A stretch of 64,000 nucleotides of DNA from Candidatus Finniella inopinata (GTDB taxonomy: Bacteria > Pseudomonadota > Alphaproteobacteria > Paracaedibacterales > CAIULA01). Below, in pieces: positions 54,559-64,000 of this stretch; position 1 is the first letter of the stretch, and each line of letters begins with the position of its first letter. Location of the stretch: contig NZ_SCFB01000006.1 of the NCBI RefSeq assembly GCF_004210305.1, positions 124,001 to 188,000 of the forward strand, in the 5' to 3' direction. The notes beneath the pieces were generated by a model, which worked only from the letters and a program-made list of their open reading frames with translations, did not search any database and had not been told where the DNA came from. The position numbers and the translations under genes were made by a program.

Positions 54559-55392
54559 TTACGTAGACGCTAAATTTGAGAAAAGTTCCACCAATTCATT
54601 CGTGCTGTTACACTTTGATTTCATCTTTGCGCTGTAGATATGGTTTTCAACGGTACGGGGAGAAATTAGCATATTTTTAGCCGCACCCTTGAAAGTTTGC
54701 CCTTTTGATAACTGCTGCAATATAGCTGCCTCTTGGCCGGTAAGCCGCAGAGTAATTTTTCGATTATTTTTGAAATCATGTCCAACAAAATTCACAACAG
54801 AAGATTGTGGTGATTTGAGAGTCGATGGAGAAGAGAGCATGATGGGGTCTTTTATTGCCATTTCAATAAGGTCTTCAGCGGCTGTTCTGAAATATTGAAT
54901 GAAATTTTGAAAGACAGACAAGTTCTGGATACAAAAGTTTAAAAAAACACCCATCTCATACGAAGAACTGCCAAATGCACTGATCTCAATATAGTTCTTA
55001 AATCGTTGGTAAAAACCAACCCTATTACCTATGTTACATAGGCTGGCAAGTTCCATTTGCTTTCTATAGAACGGTGCGTTAGCCAAGCCATCAGCTACAC
55101 CAAATTGAGGTGTCAAAAAACCCATTAAACGGGGCGTAATGGCCTTTCTCGTTGTCATCCTCTTAAGGTCCTCGGTTCTTACATAGAGATCTTCACCATA
55201 CAAAGCCTTTATATAAGTTCTGCCATTATCATCGGCGTCGCTATTAACAAGGTTGATTGTCTTGCCATCATCATAATAACGACGATAAGAAAAATGATTA
55301 AAATCCAGCTGATCAAACATGTATTGGCAAATGGCCTGAACAGCGTCCTGTACACTTAGCATGATGGAGTAATCTGGTATGAATATTTTCAC
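54559..55392 (-). CDS. LuxR-type regulator, A type, copy A3
   Basis: The 277-residue protein has a LuxR/FixJ-type helix-turn-helix at the C-terminus (LTGQEAAILQQLSKGQTFKG, then MLISPRTVENHIYSAKMKSK) and an N-terminal 180-residue domain starting MKIFIPDYSIMLSVQDAVQA with HFSYRRYYDDGK. The N-terminal domain sits where autoinducer-binding domains occur, but I cannot see the conserved W/Y/D/P ligand residues. It is one of three A copies (60517, 58686, 55392) and is the only one without a B partner downstream. Confidence 0.85.
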   Translation of the reverse strand: MKIFIPDYSIMLSVQDAVQAICQYMFDQLDFNHFSYRRYYDDGKTINLVNSDADDNGRTYIKALYGEDLYVRTEDLKRMTTRKAITPRLMGFLTPQFGVADGLANAPFYRKQMELASLCNIGNRVGFYQRFKNYIEISAFGSSSYEMGVFLNFCIQNLSVFQNFIQYFRTAAEDLIEMAIKDPIMLSSPSTLKSPQSSVVNFVGHDFKNNRKITLRLTGQEAAILQQLSKGQTFKGAAKNMLISPRTVENHIYSAKMKSKCNSTNELVELFSNLAST

Positions 55393-55469
55393 ATGAAATT
55401 TTAAAAACTTGTAAACTTACTTAATAACTTTATAGCAGGTATAGGCATAAGATAGCCAATAGATTCGTG

Positions 55470-55481
55470 ACGCAATTGCGT
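55470..55481 (-). promoter_or_regulatory. Conserved palindrome upstream of regulator A3
   Basis: ACGCAATTGCGT is a perfect 12-bp palindrome 78 bases upstream of the A3 start. Degenerate equivalents occur at matching distance before A2 (58768-58779) and A1 (60601-60612), each followed by a similar AATTAATTTTT block. It may be an operator. Confidence 0.55.
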
Positions 55482-55522
55482 AGTAAATAATTAATTTTTC
55501 TTCTTAATCAGAGAGACTGCAC

Positions 55523-56072
55523 CTACCTGGGCGCTAAGGTTGGGAAGATTTTCAACAGCCCGTAAATACTTTGACACTCTGATTTTTTTATCATCTCGCC
55601 AATATGACTTTTCACGATGTAGGAAGAAAGCTGCAAATTCTTTGCCACTTCTTCAACAGTTTTCCCAGAAGCCAAAAGCTCTAAGGAATTGGCTTCTTGT
55701 TCCGTTAACTGCAGGGTGATTTTCCTCTTTTCCTTAAAATTGTAGCCAACAAAATTCAACAGGTTGGTTTCTAGTATTTTATAGCTTGAGCAGGGGTCAA
55801 GTAGGATAGGGTCTTCGTTTGCAGCTTCAATAAGACTTTTTGCCTGGCTCCTGAAATATTTAACAAAATTTTGAAGGACGGATAGGTTCTGGATACAAAA
55901 ATTGCAAAAAGCAGCCGTATCATGAAAGGAACTTCCGAATATGCTGATTTCACAATAGTCCTTAAAACGTTGGTAAAAAACCACTCTATTCTCCATATTA
56001 CAGGACAGGGCAATTTCCATTTGCTTTCGGTAAGTTGGATGTTTCATCAAAGTATCAGTTGCGCTAAATAGG
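55523..56072 (-). pseudogene. LuxR-type regulator B2, C-terminal part (cut by ISAs1)
   Basis: This 3' part encodes the HTH half (LTEQEANSLELLASGKTVEE and SSYIVKSHIGEM). It joins the N-terminal part at 57538-57833. Removal of the 1455-bp element and one 10-bp duplication restores an 846-base frame of 281 residues, exactly the length of B1. Confidence 0.92.
56063..56072. repeat. Target-site duplication of the ISAs1 element
   Basis: GCTAAATAGG is present at 56063-56072 and again at 57528-57537, directly outside the ends. Confidence 0.9.
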
Positions 56073-57527
56073 CATGGCGATTGCACTGACATCTCCTCAG
56101 CCTAGTTTTTAAAATTACGGTTTCTGCTATTTCCCAAACTTTTGTAGATTGATTTGATTTTGTAGGTTTTGAGAGATCTACTTCCTGTTTTTTTTATTTT
56201 TAGACACTATCCTCCCCTTTAAAAGACTTACCGTTTATATCAGTCAATCCGCTCAAACGCGCTTTAAATTGTGGTCAGCGGTTAGAATTTTCAATAAGTA
56301 TTTGTTGTCCCAGCCTGCTACCTTCCGTCGACAGCTCACCCCTCGTTTATTCGTTTTTTCTTGCTTGAGTAGATTCAAAGCAATACGTCTCATGACAGCC
56401 AAATTCTTGGCCGCGTGGCCAACATGCACCTGGTTATGGTCTTCCCTAAAACCTACATCCAAAGACCAGTGCAGGTTAATTTCTATGTTCCAGTGTTTTC
56501 TGACAGCAACCATAAACTGATCAATATTTTCATAGGCTAAACTTGTTAGAAAGTAGCGGGTACTACGCTCAACCTGATTATTAGTTGTGCGTGTTGTTTC
56601 AAGCATGCCAACACCCTTTAACCCAGGCCAACGAAGTTGAAATACTGCCGGATCGCGTGCTGATACTAATGTATAGCGACGTGTTTCTATGCGACCATGA
56701 TCATGGATCTTCTCTACTTTCCGTCGATTAAGCATCTTCTTGTACTGACGTGATTCTCCTATATGGAAAATTGCCTTGACCATTTCATGAAGCTTCGGTT
56801 GATTATCTTTTAGAGCTAATACGTAGTCTGCACCTTGAATTAAGATCTCTTCAGCAATTGACTGCTGACAACCCATGGCGTCAATGGTGACTGTACTACC
56901 AGTAACATCAATCATCTTGAGTAATTTTGGAATGGCTGTAATTTCATTGGATTTTTCATCCGTTTTAACTTGCCCTAAAAGAAGACTTTGATTGCTTGCC
57001 CAGGCACTTACAATGTGTAGGGCTTTTTTCTCTTTTCTTCTGTTGCCAGAACCCCGTAGCGTTTTTCCATCAATAGCAATAATCTCAGAATTAACATCGA
57101 TAGAGAGTGACTTGATCCATGCATAAAAGCAGGATTCAAATTGCTCTGGGTCAAGTATGGAAAACACACGGCCAAAAGTATCATGAGATGGCACACCATT
57201 AGGCAGCTCGAGAAATGTTGATAACCAATCGTATTTGGCTTTGCCAAATTCACTAATATCAACCCAGTTATCAGCGCCACAAATTGTGGCCAATATTGTT
57301 ATTACCAAGATATCGTGCAATTTGTGAAGCTTGTTGTGGTTATCAATACGAGGATCGGCAAGAGGTTCAAAATGTTTGAGGAAAGTATCTGATAACTGCA
57401 TCCCTGTTTCCTTTTTCTTTATTGAGAAAAAAGAATAATAACAACGGATAGAACAGCAGAAAAGCCGAATAAAAAATTAGGAAATAATTTTTAGAATACT
57501 AAACTAATTTTCAGTGCAATCGCCATG
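56073..57527 (-). mobile_element. ISAs1-family insertion sequence
   Basis: The 1455-bp element has perfect 17-bp terminal inverted repeats (CATGGCGATTGCACTGA at 56073, its inverse ending at 57527) and a 10-bp target duplication, as expected for ISAs1. It encodes one intact transposase. It interrupts a LuxR-type regulator gene. Confidence 0.94.
56253..57401 (-). CDS. ISAs1-family transposase
   Basis: The 382-residue DDE transposase has HDILVITILATICGADNW near the N-terminus, the first Asp in IIAIDGKTLRGSG, the second in TVTIDAMGCQ, and the Glu in WNIEINLHWSLDV. It appears full-length. Confidence 0.95.
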   Translation of the reverse strand: MQLSDTFLKHFEPLADPRIDNHNKLHKLHDILVITILATICGADNWVDISEFGKAKYDWLSTFLELPNGVPSHDTFGRVFSILDPEQFESCFYAWIKSLSIDVNSEIIAIDGKTLRGSGNRRKEKKALHIVSAWASNQSLLLGQVKTDEKSNEITAIPKLLKMIDVTGSTVTIDAMGCQQSIAEEILIQGADYVLALKDNQPKLHEMVKAIFHIGESRQYKKMLNRRKVEKIHDHGRIETRRYTLVSARDPAVFQLRWPGLKGVGMLETTRTTNNQVERSTRYFLTSLAYENIDQFMVAVRKHWNIEINLHWSLDVGFREDHNQVHVGHAAKNLAVMRRIALNLLKQEKTNKRGVSCRRKVAGWDNKYLLKILTADHNLKRV

Positions 57528-57537
57528 GCTAAATAGG

Positions 57538-57833
57538 GGCGTTACGAAACCAAAAAAGTAGAGAGTGTTGCCTGGATATGATCTCGCCAACTCTTGAATG
57601 TGGTCAAGTGTTGCGTAAGCCCCTTCACCATACAAAGCCTTTAAAAAAGATTTCCCACAGCCATTCGCAGGGTTATTGATAAAGTGAACTGTTCTTCCAT
57701 CATCATAATGACGACGATAAGAAAAGTGATCAAAGTCCAACCCGTCAAACATATTCTGGCAAATAGCCTGGACAGCGTCCTGGGCAGAGAAGGAAAAGAA
57801 ATCGTCGGTTATATGGATCTTTTTTATGTTCAT
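57538..57833 (-). pseudogene. LuxR-type regulator B2, N-terminal part (cut by ISAs1)
   Basis: The start of the interrupted B2 gene encodes MNIKKIHITDDFFSFSAQDA and DFDHFSYRRHYDDGR. The frame continues 34 bases into the element and stops at 57504. It follows A2 by 16 bases, as B1 follows A1. Confidence 0.92.
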
Positions 57834-57849
57834 CTGATTTAGCTATAAA

Positions 57850-58686
57850 TTATCGACGCGTTAAGGTTGAGAAAAGTTCCAATAATTCATCCGTACTTTT
57901 ACACTTTGATTTCATCTTTGCACTGTAAATATGGTTTTCAACTGTAGGGGGAGAAATCAGCAAATTCTTGGCTGCTTCTTTAAAAGTCTTTCCTGTGCCC
58001 AACTGTTTTAAAGACGCGGCTTCTTGGCCAGTCAAGCTTAAGTTGATTTTCTTGTTGTTTTTAAAATCATAACCAACATATTGCATTCGATCAAAGCGTT
58101 GATTCGGGGATTGGTAAGTTGAAAGGGGCGCAATCAGAACGGGATTCTTTTTCGCAGCTTCAATAAGATTGTGTCCTTCGTCTCTAAAATATTTAATGAA
58201 GCTTTGCAAAATAACCATGTTCTGAACACAAAAGTTGCAAAAATTACTATTATGAAAATTGCTGCCAAAACCGGCTAGTTCGACATGATCGCTATGGCGT
58301 TCAACAAAATAGATTCTATTTCCAATTTGGAAAGATTGGGTAAGCTCTAAGGCCTTTCTATGCTTTAGTGTGGTAGGCAATTGATCTAGCAGGGAATACT
58401 CAGCTGTCCTGAAACCAAATAACTTTTTTTGACTATGATATAGTTTTCTTAAGGCATCTAAATCGTCGGGTTGCAAATAAATTCCTTCCGCGAAATACCT
58501 TTGAAGAAAGCTTTTTCTAAGGCCATCGCCCTGATCATTTATAAGAATAAGAGACCTTCCGTCATCATAATAATGATGGTAGTCAAAATAATCAAAATTC
58601 AGCTCATCAAACATGTACTGACAAATAGCCTGAACAGCGTTCTGTGCGCTTAGCATAATGGATTTATCTGGCAGAAGTATTTTCAC
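57850..58686 (-). CDS. LuxR-type regulator, A type, copy A2
   Basis: The 278-residue protein has the same architecture as A1 and A3: an N-terminal domain beginning MKILLPDKSIMLSAQNAVQA and a C-terminal HTH (LTGQEAASLKQLGTGKTFKE, then NLLISPPTVENHIYSAK). It differs more in the middle (for example FVERHSDHVELAGFG). The gene pairs with B2 downstream (16-base gap). Confidence 0.87.
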   Translation of the reverse strand: MKILLPDKSIMLSAQNAVQAICQYMFDELNFDYFDYHHYYDDGRSLILINDQGDGLRKSFLQRYFAEGIYLQPDDLDALRKLYHSQKKLFGFRTAEYSLLDQLPTTLKHRKALELTQSFQIGNRIYFVERHSDHVELAGFGSNFHNSNFCNFCVQNMVILQSFIKYFRDEGHNLIEAAKKNPVLIAPLSTYQSPNQRFDRMQYVGYDFKNNKKINLSLTGQEAASLKQLGTGKTFKEAAKNLLISPPTVENHIYSAKMKSKCKSTDELLELFSTLTRR

Positions 58687-58821
58687 GTATTCCTCAAAGG
58701 GCTTCAGGAGCTTTACCCTATCAAGGTTCGTAACAACCCTATAGTCGGTATTGTCTATAGTTGTGTGACGAAATTGTGTTAGAAATGATTAATTTTTTTC
58801 TTAATGTCAGAGAAGCTATAC

Positions 58822-59667
58822 CTACCTACGTGCTAAGGTTGGGAAGATTTTCAACAACTCGTAAATAGTTTGAAAATCTGATCTTTTCGTCGCTTCATGA
58901 AAATGGTTTTTAACGGCATGAAGAGAAATCCGTAAATCACTTGCTATCCCTCCAACAGTTTTCCCAGAAGCCAGCAGCTCTAAGGAATTGGCTTCTTGTT
59001 CCGTAAACTGCAAGGTGATTTTCCTCTTTTCCTTAAAATTGTAGCCTGTAAAATTCAAAAGGTTCGTTTTTGGTATTTTATAGGTTAGGCTGGGGGCAAG
59101 CAGAATAGGGTCTTCCTTTGCAGCTTCAATAAGACTTTTTGCTTGCCTTCTGAAATATTTAACAAAATTTTGAAGGACGGATAGGTTCTGGATACAAAAG
59201 TTGCAAAAAGTACCTGTCTCATGAAAAGAACTTCCGAATATAATCATATCTGTAAAGTCCTGAGAGTTCTGAAAAAAGGCAGTTTTATTCTTCCCTATAT
59301 TAAAGATATGGGCAATTTCTATTTGTTTTTGATAAATTAGTTGATTAGTCAAGCCGTCAGTTAGGCTGAATTTCGGCGTCACGAAACCAAATAAATGGGA
59401 AGAGCTGTCAAAGGAGGTTATCACCTGTTCAATCTCATCAACTGAGAAATAAACCCCCTCACCATATAAAGCCTTTAGAAAGGATCCACCATTACCATCT
59501 TTACCGGAGTTCATAAGGTGGATCGTCGTACCATCAAAATATTGACGCCGATAACCGAAATAATCAAAATTCAATTCATCAAACATATTCTGGCAAATAG
59601 CCTGGACAGCGTCCTGGACAGACAAAGCAAAGAAATCGGCAGGTATATGGATTTTTTTTCTGTTCAT
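58822..59667 (-). CDS. LuxR-type regulator, B type, copy B1
   Basis: The 281-residue protein begins MNRKKIHIPADFFALSVQDA and ends with a diverged HTH (FTEQEANSLELLASGKTVGG, then ASDLRISLHAVKNHFHEATK). In B types the recognition-helix segment differs from the A types' SPRTVENHIYSAK, so the two types probably recognise different DNA. It is 16 bases after A1. Confidence 0.87.
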   Translation of the reverse strand: MNRKKIHIPADFFALSVQDAVQAICQNMFDELNFDYFGYRRQYFDGTTIHLMNSGKDGNGGSFLKALYGEGVYFSVDEIEQVITSFDSSSHLFGFVTPKFSLTDGLTNQLIYQKQIEIAHIFNIGKNKTAFFQNSQDFTDMIIFGSSFHETGTFCNFCIQNLSVLQNFVKYFRRQAKSLIEAAKEDPILLAPSLTYKIPKTNLLNFTGYNFKEKRKITLQFTEQEANSLELLASGKTVGGIASDLRISLHAVKNHFHEATKRSDFQTIYELLKIFPTLARR

Positions 59668-59683
59668 TTTATTTGGCTATAAA

Positions 59684-60517
59684 TTATCTAGGCGTTAACG
59701 TTGAGAAAACCTCTAGCAATTCATTCGTGCTGTTACACTTTGATTTCATCTTTGCACTGTAGATATGATTTTCAACGGTACGGGGAGAAATTAGCAAATT
59801 TTTAGCAGCGCCCTTGAAAGTTTGCCCTTTTGATAGCTGCTGCAATGTAGCTGCCTCTTGCCCGGTAAGCCGCAGAGTAATTTTTTTCTTTTTTTTGAAA
59901 TCATATCCAACAAAATCCGCAGGGGTAGACTTTTGTGATTCCAAAGTCAGCCCAGGGGCAAGAATAATGGGGTCTTTTTTTATTATTTCGATAAGGCCTT
60001 CTGCTTCCGTTCTGAAATACTTAATGAAATTTTGAAAGACAACCAAGTGCTGGATGCAAAAATTTAAAAAAACACCTATTTCATACGAAGAACTTCCAAA
60101 TGAATTGATCTCAATATAGTCGTTAAAACGTTGGTAAAAACCAACCCTATAACCTATGTTGCATAGGTCGGCCAGTTCTATTTGTTTTCTGTAAATTGGC
60201 TCGTTAGCTAAGCCATCAGCCACACTAAATTGAGGCGTTAAAAAACCCATTAAACGTGGACTGTCTGTTCTTGTCTTTGCCGCCTCTTCAACATCCGGGG
60301 CTCTCGCATAAAGCCCTTCACCATATAAAGCCTTTAAATAAGTTCTGCCGTGATCATTCGCGTCGCTATTGACAAGGTGGATTGTGGCGCCGTCGTTATA
60401 GTGTCGTCGATAAGAGAAATGATTAAAATTCAGCTGATCAAACATATACTGACAGATCCCCTGGACAGCGTCCTGTACACTTAGCATGATGGAGTTATCT
60501 GGCAAATGTATTTTCAT
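59684..60517 (-). CDS. LuxR-type regulator, A type, copy A1
   Basis: The 277-residue product starts MKIHLPDNSIMLSVQDAVQG and ends with the A-type HTH (LTGQEAATLQQLSKGQTFKG, then NLLISPRTVENHIYSAKMKS). It is the first gene of the array. A strong dyad lies upstream at 60576-60596. Confidence 0.87.
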   Translation of the reverse strand: MKIHLPDNSIMLSVQDAVQGICQYMFDQLNFNHFSYRRHYNDGATIHLVNSDANDHGRTYLKALYGEGLYARAPDVEEAAKTRTDSPRLMGFLTPQFSVADGLANEPIYRKQIELADLCNIGYRVGFYQRFNDYIEINSFGSSSYEIGVFLNFCIQHLVVFQNFIKYFRTEAEGLIEIIKKDPIILAPGLTLESQKSTPADFVGYDFKKKKKITLRLTGQEAATLQQLSKGQTFKGAAKNLLISPRTVENHIYSAKMKSKCNSTNELLEVFSTLTPR

Positions 60518-60575
60518 CTATCCCTCAAAGGCCTTCAGAAACCCCACCCTATCGGGGTACACGCAAAATATATAG

Positions 60576-60596
60576 TTACTATAATGTTTATAGTAA
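60576..60596 (-). promoter_or_regulatory. Perfect dyad upstream of the LuxR array
   Basis: TTACTATAA (60576-60584) and TTATAGTAA (60588-60596) are perfect inverted arms separated by TGT, about 60 bases upstream of the A1 start. This looks like a dimer-binding operator. Similar TATAG pairs occur upstream of A2 (around 58739-58760) but are less perfect. Confidence 0.6.
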
Positions 60597-60653
60597 TGCC
60601 ATGAAATTGCGCGGAAGATAATTATTATTTCTTACTTCGATGAAGAAAAAATT

Positions 60654-61427
60654 CTAGAGGGGATTATCCGAGTTATGACAATACTCTTTTAAAGTTACCT
60701 GAGCATGCTGACCTGCCAATGGAGATGGAAAGGCTAATTTTAGTTTTTTGGCAAAAGCCATTTTACCACGGGGCGCATAAATCTGCTTTGTGGCCTCGAT
60801 GTAAATAAGACCACTGAATTTTTGCAAACAATGACGTCCAACGTATTCCCATAATGGGATGGTCATGGAAAAAAACCCAGAACAAGATGGAGGTCGATAT
60901 AGGCTGCGTCTGAAGGTAACGGGCGTTAATAAGTGATTCCTTAAAAGTTTTGATAGCTGAGTCATGGTATAGGGGCGCCCAAATCCAAATGGATTGTTAT
61001 CGGCACAAGCCCATAAACCACGTCGGTTCGGCGCCACAAATAGGATTCGCCCCTCTGGTTTTAAAACGCGCCAGGCGTCTTGTAAAAAATCGTCAACACT
61101 GTGACAATTTTCTAAGCCATGGACACATAGAATGCGGTCGATGGTTTGATCGGCTAGAGGAAGAAGGTTTTCATCTACCAAGGCAGACAAGGTTGGCCTA
61201 AAGGGTGGCCATTTTAAAACTCCTTGCTGCGCTGGCATAAAAAAGTAGACATCATTAAGGTCGCTATTCTCAGCCTCTAAAAAAGGCGGGGCATAGCCAA
61301 ATCCCAAAACGACTTGATTTTTATAATTTGGCCATATTGTTGAGATTGTCTTCTTAATATCTTTTTGCACCACAGTCCCCAAAGACGATGCATAGAAGTC
61401 GCGTAAGTCAATTACATCTGTGGTCAT
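60654..61427 (-). CDS. SAM-dependent methyltransferase
   Basis: The 257-residue protein has a degenerate SAM-binding region (QVVLGFGYAPPFLE), the DRILCVHGLENCH acidic loop and LKPEGRILFVAPNRRGLWA, typical of class I methyltransferases of the kind often found near gloB in alphaproteobacteria. The substrate is unknown. It is divergent from mreB. Confidence 0.8.
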   Translation of the reverse strand: MTTDVIDLRDFYASSLGTVVQKDIKKTISTIWPNYKNQVVLGFGYAPPFLEAENSDLNDVYFFMPAQQGVLKWPPFRPTLSALVDENLLPLADQTIDRILCVHGLENCHSVDDFLQDAWRVLKPEGRILFVAPNRRGLWACADNNPFGFGRPYTMTQLSKLLRNHLLTPVTFRRSLYRPPSCSGFFSMTIPLWEYVGRHCLQKFSGLIYIEATKQIYAPRGKMAFAKKLKLAFPSPLAGQHAQVTLKEYCHNSDNPL

Positions 61428-61452
61428 TATGATTTTCCTATTACATGCTTGA

Positions 61453-62559
<1,107 letters not shown>

Positions 62560-62573
62560 GACTGTCATAAAAA

Positions 62574-63476
62574 ATGCTCCTCTCCTTTCTTGGTTTAAAA
62601 GCAAGCGGTCTTCGGCGAAGTCAGGCTTTCTTTATCTTTTTGGGAAAGTTTTTCAGGCATTCCTTCAAGAATTTGCATCGTTTCATGATCGGCTTTGTGC
62701 TTTTGGTCGTGTTTGTTGTGCTTTTGTTCAACAGACAAAATGCTTACCTACAAAATTGCCAACGATGGCTTTCTGACTTGACGGTCACAAGTTTGTATTA
62801 CGTGCAGGCTCCCTTTACATCCATCAAAAATTATTGGCATACGCACACAAGTTTGCAGCACCAGATTCAGACTTTAACCCTGGAAAACCAACAGTTACGA
62901 ATGCTTCAGCATCAGGCTTTAAGCTATCAAAGGGAAAATGAGGCTTTGCGGAAATTGGTGAATGCTTTACCCGCCTACAAACAAGAGTTTATAACCACAC
63001 GCGTTCTCGGTATGCCCACAGATGCTTTCTCAACGTTGGCAATTGAAGTGGACTCGGGCAGTCACTTGGTCAAGAATCAGGTGGTTATAGCGGCCGAGGG
63101 GGTGGTTGGTCGTCTTTACCAAATTGGCACGACAACAGCGCGCGTTTTATTAATAACAGACAGTCGTTCCAAAATTCCCGCCCGCATAGCCACAACAGGC
63201 GAGCATGTAATTTTAAGCGGGCAAAACAATTCGGATCTGAAAGTCTTGCATACAGCCGCCTCGGCAACACCGAACACTCAACCAAAAGTGGGGGATCTAT
63301 TAGTGACGTCTGGGTTTGGAGGGGTTTATCCGCCCGGCTTACCAGTGGCGCGCATTTCATCCGTGAGTGAATCGCCCGTTAATGGGGAATCCTTTACCGC
63401 CCGCGTTCTAGCGGATGCCCACAATCTTGATTATGTAAGTGTTTTAAAGGCAGTCATCCCGGAGGAGGGCAAATAA
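62574..63476 (+). CDS. mreC: Rod-shape determining protein MreC
   Basis: The 300-residue protein has one N-terminal membrane helix (residues about 38-55), a coiled coil (HQIQTLTLENQQLRMLQHQA) and the beta-barrel domain (VVIAAEGVVGRLYQIG, DLLVTSGFGGVYPPGLPVA). It links MreB to the periplasmic wall machinery. mreD would be expected next, but the next gene is convergent murB, so mreD is absent here. Confidence 0.94.
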   Translation: MLLSFLGLKASGLRRSQAFFIFLGKFFRHSFKNLHRFMIGFVLLVVFVVLLFNRQNAYLQNCQRWLSDLTVTSLYYVQAPFTSIKNYWHTHTSLQHQIQTLTLENQQLRMLQHQALSYQRENEALRKLVNALPAYKQEFITTRVLGMPTDAFSTLAIEVDSGSHLVKNQVVIAAEGVVGRLYQIGTTTARVLLITDSRSKIPARIATTGEHVILSGQNNSDLKVLHTAASATPNTQPKVGDLLVTSGFGGVYPPGLPVARISSVSESPVNGESFTARVLADAHNLDYVSVLKAVIPEEGK

Positions 63477-63487
63477 GATATTTCTTG

Positions 63488-64000
63488 TTAACCCAGCCGG
63501 ATGATTTCCCATTCCAACATAATGCCGGTTTGATCATAAACACGCTTTTGAACGGTGTTCCCCAATTGTTCTAAATCAGCCGCACTGGCCGCATCCAAGT
63601 TCAGCAGAAAATTACAATGTTTCTCTGAAACTTGGGCGTCCCCAATCTTAAGACCTCGACAACCGGCTTGATCAATCAATTGCCAGGCTTTTAATCCATC
63701 AGGGGGATTTTTAAAGGTGCTGCCACCTGTTCGACCCCGAATGGGTTGGCTTTTTTCACGTTCTGACAAAAAGGCATCCAGTGTTAATTGAATATCAGGC
63801 GATGGCTTGGGATCACACAAAAAGGCGGCCTTTGTGACGATCACACCTTCTGGCAGATGACCTTCGCGATAGGTCATGTTTAATGCGTGGGCGGCGATGC
63901 GCTCCACCTTACCCTGAGGGGTAACCCATTCGACCCATTGCAGGCGGTCCTTGACCTCGTGACCATAGGCACCGGCGTTCATGGCAATGGCCCCTCCGAT
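63488..64000 (-). CDS. murB: UDP-N-acetylenolpyruvoylglucosamine reductase, C-terminal part (runs off the right edge)
   Basis: The visible part reads IGGAIAMNAGAYG at the edge, then GGSTFKNPPDG, QLIDQAGCRGLKIGDAQVSE and HCNFLLN, all MurB features. Its C-terminus ends 11 bases after mreC, with which it is convergent. Usually ddl follows murB directly; in this window ddl appears only at the opposite end, 63 kb away on the same strand. Confidence 0.95.
   Translation of the reverse strand: MGGAIAMNAGAYGHEVKDRLQWVEWVTPQGKVERIAAHALNMTYREGHLPEGVIVTKAAFLCDPKPSPDIQLTLDAFLSEREKSQPIRGRTGGSTFKNPPDGLKAWQLIDQAGCRGLKIGDAQVSEKHCNFLLNLDAASAADLEQLGNTVQKRVYDQTGIMLEWEIIRLG

Overview
The window reads as chromosome of a host-associated alphaproteobacterium, most likely of the Holosporales / Paracaedibacter-Odyssella type. 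This is inferred from gene content and not from any database match. Housekeeping genes look alphaproteobacterial (dnaA, rpoH, murJ, rpsB-tsf-pyrH-frr, mreBC, a split murB/ddl pair). They are interspersed with many small secreted proteins of unknown function, serine-rich linkers, TPR repeats, an OPA-type sugar-phosphate antiporter, a TssA-like type VI secretion protein and several insertion sequences. Base composition is moderately AT-rich. I found no rRNA, tRNA or CRISPR array.

Layout. 1-7.3 kb: start of ddl (minus), a small secreted protein, murJ, cdsA, an APH-like kinase, uppS, tilS and rpoH. 7.4-18.5 kb: a lipoprotein, dnaA, a 26-codon leader ORF with an OPA-family transporter, a pilin-like protein, secreted hypotheticals, an ABC exporter, TssA, a coiled-coil protein with a nuclear-localisation-like basic stretch, and a CorC/HlyC-family protein. 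18.7-23.6 kb: a very large secreted protein that appears to combine HAD, kinase-like and Nudix domains with helical repeats; its 3' end is frameshifted. 23.9-33.3 kb: ppiD, a Ser/Asp-rich membrane protein, a serine hydrolase, and a tandem duplication around gltX that left two secreted paralogues plus remnants of gltX and the hydrolase gene. 33.3-40.5 kb: a TPR gene, an IS21-family element with 23-bp repeats at both ends, a pmbA fragment, and a secreted gene cut by an IS5/IS427-type element. 40.6-54.5 kb: pmbA-tldD, alr, yebC, an MFS transporter, rpsB-tsf-pyrH-frr-lptE, rlmB and a tRNA methyltransferase. 54.6-60.5 kb: a tandem array of five LuxR-type regulators in alternating A and B types, one of them cut by an ISAs1-family element. 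60.6-64 kb: a methyltransferase, mreBC and the 3' part of murB.

How the genes fit together. Envelope biogenesis recurs (ddl, murB, murJ, uppS, cdsA, alr, mreBC, lptE, ppiD), as does core information processing (dnaA, rpoH, tilS, gltX, rpsB, tsf, frr, rlmB). The accessory genes are mostly predicted exported proteins without recognisable enzymatic families and are candidates for host interaction. The three IS elements could each be delimited by their target duplications. Removing two of them in silico restores intact reading frames, so those two insertions look recent.
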